Part shown: piece by piece, positions 63,178 to 64,000 of the stretch
How positions within the stretch are numbered: the first letter of the stretch is position 1
How the letters are laid out: each line of letters opens with the position of its first letter
Assembly: GCF_023635005.1 (NCBI RefSeq)
Contig: NZ_JAMLJM010000004.1
Location: 1 to 64,000, forward strand
DNA: 64,000 nt
Reading direction: 5' to 3'
From: Flavobacterium luminosum
GTDB lineage: Bacteria; Bacteroidota; Bacteroidia; Flavobacteriales; Flavobacteriaceae
Translations under genes and position numbers: made by a program
Notes under the pieces: model-generated
Told to the model about the DNA's origin: nothing
The model's database searches: none
Seen by the model: the letters and a program-made list of their open reading frames with translations, nothing else

Positions 63178-64000
63178 ATGAAAAAACTTAGATATTTCCT
63201 ACTACTGATCTTATTTCCCTTTGCTGTTTTTTCTCAGAGTAACCCTATCACCGAAGAAACCCAAATCAGCATACTAACTGTCGATGTGGCTCAGGAATCG
63301 CATACTTTATATGGTCATACTGCCATCCGAATCAAAAATGAAGCCCAACAGTTTGATTATGTTTGGAATTATGGAATGTTTGATTTCAACACCCCTCATT
63401 TTATTCTCAAGTTCATCAAAGGAGATTTACAGTATTTTGCCGAAGCCTATCCTTTTCAGATTTTTGAGTACAGTTACCAACAGGAAAATCGCACGATATA
63501 TGAACAAACATTACACCTTTCTCTAGAAGAAAAACAACAATTGTTTGATAAACTCAGCCGTTCTATATTCACAGAAGAAAAATTTTATACCTACAAATTC
63601 ATCGACCGTAATTGTACCACCAAAGTAATCGATGCCGTCAATTCGGTGTTAGAAGGTCAACCCATACGAAACACCCTTCACGCCGAAGAAAGTTATCGTA
63701 GTGTACTCTATCCTTATCAGAAGGACCAATTCTGGATGAATTTAGGGATCAATGCTATTTTCGGGAAACGAACGGACGAACCGGCTCAGGTACTTTTTTT
63801 ACCTTTAGACTTAATGCAAGTCTTAACAAGCACTATGTACAAAGGGAAACCCTTGGCTTCGGCACCGGTTACTTTATTTCAGGCCACTACAGTCGAAAAG
63901 CCTTTTAATTTTTTCAATAGTATTTATGCCTTAATCGCTCTTGTAGCGCTTTTTGTGTTACCCAATAAAAAAGCAACCACCATCGTTTATATTAGTATTT
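63178..64000 (+). CDS. DUF4105 domain protein (partial, 3' end off window)
   Basis: At least 274 codons, open to the window end. Signal peptide (MKKLRYFLLLILFPFAVFSQ), then the DUF4105 pattern: LTVDVAQESHTLYGHTAIRI, FDYVWNYGMFDF, and FIDRNCTTKVIDAV, with candidate catalytic Cys and His. A membrane helix begins near residue 245 (FFNSIYALIALVALFVL). The function is not known. Confidence 0.88.
   Translation, partial: MKKLRYFLLLILFPFAVFSQSNPITEETQISILTVDVAQESHTLYGHTAIRIKNEAQQFDYVWNYGMFDFNTPHFILKFIKGDLQYFAEAYPFQIFEYSYQQENRTIYEQTLHLSLEEKQQLFDKLSRSIFTEEKFYTYKFIDRNCTTKVIDAVNSVLEGQPIRNTLHAEESYRSVLYPYQKDQFWMNLGINAIFGKRTDEPAQVLFLPLDLMQVLTSTMYKGKPLASAPVTLFQATTVEKPFNFFNSIYALIALVALFVLPNKKATTIVYISI

Noticed and set aside
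1..64000. Search for CRISPR arrays, insertion sequences and prophage genes
   Set aside because: No regularly spaced repeats and no transposase, integrase or phage structural products were found; this was by eye and could miss degraded remnants.

Overview
The window is a contiguous, AT-rich chromosomal segment of a Bacteroidota bacterium, most likely a pigmented Flavobacterium or close relative (Flavobacteriaceae). The evidence is the gene families (DUF4252, PorV/PorQ, DUF5602, split transketolase, TonB receptor with cobalamin riboswitch, zeaxanthin-type crt genes), the near absence of Shine-Dalgarno sequences, and the repeated promoter form TTG-N19/20-TAnnTTTG. I see no transposase, integrase, phage or CRISPR array. 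Almost everything is chromosomal core or family-level accessory.

Layout. 1-1020: 5' end of a 16S rRNA gene (minus strand), three tandem rrn promoters and a structured RNA candidate. 1021-4258: thrS-infC-rpmI-rplT translation operon; infC lacks an ATG. 4403-15243: dipeptidyl peptidase IV, glutaminase, a 30-residue membrane peptide, an exported protein of unknown function, dnaB, accA, and a tgt-lptF/G-type permease-EamA run. 15518-20590: a five-gene envelope cluster (LolA-like protein, two FtsX/MacB permeases, ATPase, beta-barrel). 20721-26154: split transketolase, FKBP lipoprotein, S4 protein, a methyltransferase-phosphoribosyltransferase fusion and aroK. 26282-26579: two identical tRNA-Lys and tRNA-Leu.

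26577-31479 is a carotenoid locus (crtY facing away from merR-crtI-crtB-crtZ). Its MerR regulator keeps the cap motif W-x9-EH and the E-x-H-x-x-G signature of CarH-type B12 photoreceptors. The crtY, merR and crtI promoters each carry the same inverted repeat fused to the -7 element. A few kilobases on, 32425-38182 holds a TonB receptor under a cobalamin riboswitch and a BtuFCD-like importer, so B12 supply and a possibly B12-reading pigment regulator lie close together.

42564-47249 holds a copper module: an AraC regulator with an N-terminal metal-binding-like domain, the CopA ATPase and a CopZ-like chaperone. It is bracketed by two 91%-identical 111-nt direct repeats. Each repeat has a perfect promoter, conserved 5'-3' pairing and a terminator, so each looks like a small RNA gene; a third, diverged copy lies beside one of them. 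This is the best candidate here for an undescribed element.

47249-64000 is mixed housekeeping: YegP-like protein, rmuC, nhaA, a COG2509 oxidoreductase, a fasciclin lipoprotein, recQ, divergent kpsF-tatC-AhpD-like-lptB, GH25 lysozyme, pssA, a PorV/PorQ-like protein, and a DUF4105 protein cut off by the window end.
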